Shown: positions 62,558 to 64,000 of the stretch, piece by piece
How the letters are laid out: every line of letters starts with the position of its first letter
Position numbering within the stretch: position 1 is the first letter of the stretch
Assembly (NCBI RefSeq): GCF_022447245.1
Contig: NZ_JAKVBC010000006.1
Location: 1-64,000, forward strand
DNA: 64,000 nucleotides
Source: Kordia sp.
Lineage (GTDB): Bacteria > Bacteroidota > Bacteroidia > Flavobacteriales > Flavobacteriaceae
Reading direction: 5' to 3'
Notes under the pieces: model-generated
Database searches by the model: none
Seen by the model: only the letters and a program-made list of their open reading frames with translations
What the model was told of the DNA's origin: nothing
Program-made: the position numbers and the translations under genes

Positions 62558-63685
62558 ATGAGTTTATTCAACGTATATCCATTATTCAATATCACACCCG
62601 TTACTGCAAAAGATGTATATGTATACGATCAAAACAATACAAAATATCTTGATTTGTACGGTGGACATGCTGTGATTTCTATTGGACATTCACATCCAAC
62701 ATACGTAACAGCTATTTCAAATCAGTTACGGAAAATTGGGTTTTATAGTAATTCGATTCAAAATCCACTTCAAGAAAAGTTAGCTTACAAATTAACAAGT
62801 TTGTCAAACTGTGAAGGCTATGAACTGTTTTTGTGTAATTCTGGTGCTGAAGCCAATGAAAATGCGCTAAAACTTGCATCTTTTCACACACAAAAAACAA
62901 ACGTCTTGGCTTTTAAAAAAGCGTTTCATGGAAGAACTTCAGCAGCAGTTGCAGCTACAGATAACACAAGAATTGTAGCTCCTATAAATGCACAACAAAA
63001 AGTAGATTTTGTCGATTTGGGAGATTTAGAAACTGTCGAAAATGTATTGAAGCAAGATAAAACTTGTGCCGTCATTATTGAATGTATTCAAGGTGTTGGC
63101 GGCTTGGATGAAAGTACCACCGCATTTTACCAAGGACTCGACATTCTATGCAAACAATATAACACACTGTTGATTGCGGATGAAGTTCAAGCTGGTTTTG
63201 GTAGAACAGGTGATTTCTTTTCGTTTCAAAAACATCTTATTACGCCAGATATAATTTCAATGGCAAAAGGTATGGGTAATGGTTTTCCAATTGGTGGTAT
63301 TTTGATTCACCCAAAAATTAAAGCTTCTCATGGCTTATTGGGCACAACATTTGGCGGAAATCATTTAGCTTGCAGTGCTTCATTAGCTGTTTTAGAGGTG
63401 ATAGAAACACAAGGTTTAATGCAAAATGCTACAGCAATTTCTGAGTACTTTCTAGCGGAAGCTTCCAAAATATCAAAAATTAAAAACACAAAAGGAAGAG
63501 GATTAATGCTAGGCTTGGAATTTGATTTCCCTGTTTCCGAAATCCGGAAAACCTTAATTCATAAGCATCACATTTTTACGGGAAGTGCCGCCAATCCGAA
63601 TGTATTGCGAATACTTCCACCATTAACCATTACGAAACAACACATCAATATGTTTTTTGAAGCATTACAAAAATTAATAGCATGA
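62558..63685 (+). CDS. argD: Acetyl/succinylornithine aminotransferase
   Basis: 375 residues. Class III PLP aminotransferase forming N-acylornithine: YGGHAVISIGHSHPTYV, FLCNSGAEANENALKLA, FKKAFHGRTSAAVAATDN, LLIADEVQAGFGRTGDFF and the PLP Lys in ISMAKGMGNGFPIGG. Overlaps the carbamoyltransferase gene by 4 bases. Confidence 0.94.
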   Translation: MSLFNVYPLFNITPVTAKDVYVYDQNNTKYLDLYGGHAVISIGHSHPTYVTAISNQLRKIGFYSNSIQNPLQEKLAYKLTSLSNCEGYELFLCNSGAEANENALKLASFHTQKTNVLAFKKAFHGRTSAAVAATDNTRIVAPINAQQKVDFVDLGDLETVENVLKQDKTCAVIIECIQGVGGLDESTTAFYQGLDILCKQYNTLLIADEVQAGFGRTGDFFSFQKHLITPDIISMAKGMGNGFPIGGILIHPKIKASHGLLGTTFGGNHLACSASLAVLEVIETQGLMQNATAISEYFLAEASKISKIKNTKGRGLMLGLEFDFPVSEIRKTLIHKHHIFTGSAANPNVLRILPPLTITKQHINMFFEALQKLIA

Positions 63686-64000
63686 AACAATACACAACAA
63701 TTTACGACATAGAAAATATCTCGAATGCGATTCAAGAAGCAATTGCGTTAAAAGAAAATCCATTTGCTCATACTCATTTAGGAAATAACAAAACATTGGT
63801 TATGCTCTTTTTCAATGCAAGTTTACGAACCCGTTTAAGCACAGAAAAAGCAGCTAAAAACTTAGGAATGAATGTCATGATTTTAAACGTAAATGACGCT
63901 TGGAATTTAGAATTTGAAGAAGGTGTCATCATGAATTTGAATGCTTCTGAACATGTCAAAGAAGCGGCGCAAGTCATTTCACAATACGCAGATATCATTG
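63682..64000 (+). CDS. argF: N-acyl(succinyl)ornithine carbamoyltransferase, 5' part
   Basis: 106 codons visible; the gene runs off the window. The carbamoyl-phosphate loop reads FFNASLRTRLSTEKAAKNL, with SLRTR in place of the STRTR of classical OTCase, as in acetyl/succinylornithine carbamoyltransferases (ArgF') of Bacteroides and Xanthomonas. This points to the pathway that carbamoylates an N-acylated ornithine, and a deacylase is expected beyond the window. Starts in the ATGA overlap with argD. Confidence 0.88.
   Translation, partial: MKQYTTIYDIENISNAIQEAIALKENPFAHTHLGNNKTLVMLFFNASLRTRLSTEKAAKNLGMNVMILNVNDAWNLEFEEGVIMNLNASEHVKEAAQVISQYADII

Noticed and set aside
1-64000. CRISPR arrays, tRNA or rRNA genes, transposases and integrases
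   Set aside because: No regularly spaced repeats, cloverleaf-like or rRNA sequences, or transposase/integrase motifs were noticed on either strand; this is by eye only.

Overview
The window is AT-rich DNA from a member of the Bacteroidota, most likely a marine Flavobacteriaceae; the gene content resembles Kordia, but the genus is a guess. Supporting signs are SusC/FecA-type TonB receptors with an N-terminal carboxypeptidase-like domain, a FecI/FecR/STN-receptor unit, a DUF4249 lipoprotein, a gliding/T9SS C-terminal domain, a grasp-with-spasm peptide cluster, TAnnTTTG-like -7 boxes, and an arginine operon with the SLRTR-type (acetyl/succinyl)ornithine carbamoyltransferase. I see no rRNA, tRNA, CRISPR array or insertion sequence.

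Layout. 0-5.2 kb: secreted and lipoprotein genes, two decayed genes, and a two-gene unit encoding a peptidoglycan-binding-like protein. 5.4-12.3 kb: DEAD-box helicase, LprI-like protein, LexA-like regulator plus DnaQ/GIY-YIG nuclease, GNAT, AraC regulator, GlcG/HbpS-like protein. 12.4-16.6 kb: acetate module (acs, Na+/solute symporter, DUF4212 subunit). 16.9-23.1 kb: RiPP island with a grasp-with-spasm operon, two tandem GG-leader precursors, a TPR-AraC membrane regulator and three further orphan GG-leader peptides. 23.3-26.4 kb: decayed DNA-alkylation-repair gene, TetR regulator with twin operators, FAD monooxygenase. 26.4-36.0 kb: a zone of gene decay holding a PatA/PatG-type protease, a LytTR response regulator and a remarkable DyP-peroxidase/glycyl-radical-enzyme fusion, all broken, with an intact phosphoesterase between them. 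36.2-38.3 kb: DUF4157/phage-tail-lysozyme protein. 38.4-43.5 kb: ECF sigma, anti-sigma and TonB receptor. 43.7-49.5 kb: HxlR-controlled flavoprotein and thiol protein, bestrophin fragment, three-gene lipid-like operon. 49.5-53.5 kb: broken T9SS protein, paired membrane paralogues, broken TonB receptor/DUF4249 pair. 53.6-59.1 kb: siderophore-uptake operon. 59.4-64 kb: arginine biosynthesis operon preceded by an arginine-rich leader peptide and a terminator.

The strongest unusual signals are (i) the apparent ribosome-mediated arginine attenuator upstream of the arg operon, (ii) the DyP peroxidase fused in frame to a glycyl radical enzyme, (iii) the PatA/PatG-type protease outside cyanobacteria, and (iv) the duplicated RiPP precursor cassette carrying an identical 29-bp dyad element at identical spacing. 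About a dozen genes carry internal stops or frameshifts, several plausibly at Trp positions, so this segment is undergoing decay or carries sequence errors. Everything below was read by eye from the sequence; family assignments are from recognised motifs, not from searches.
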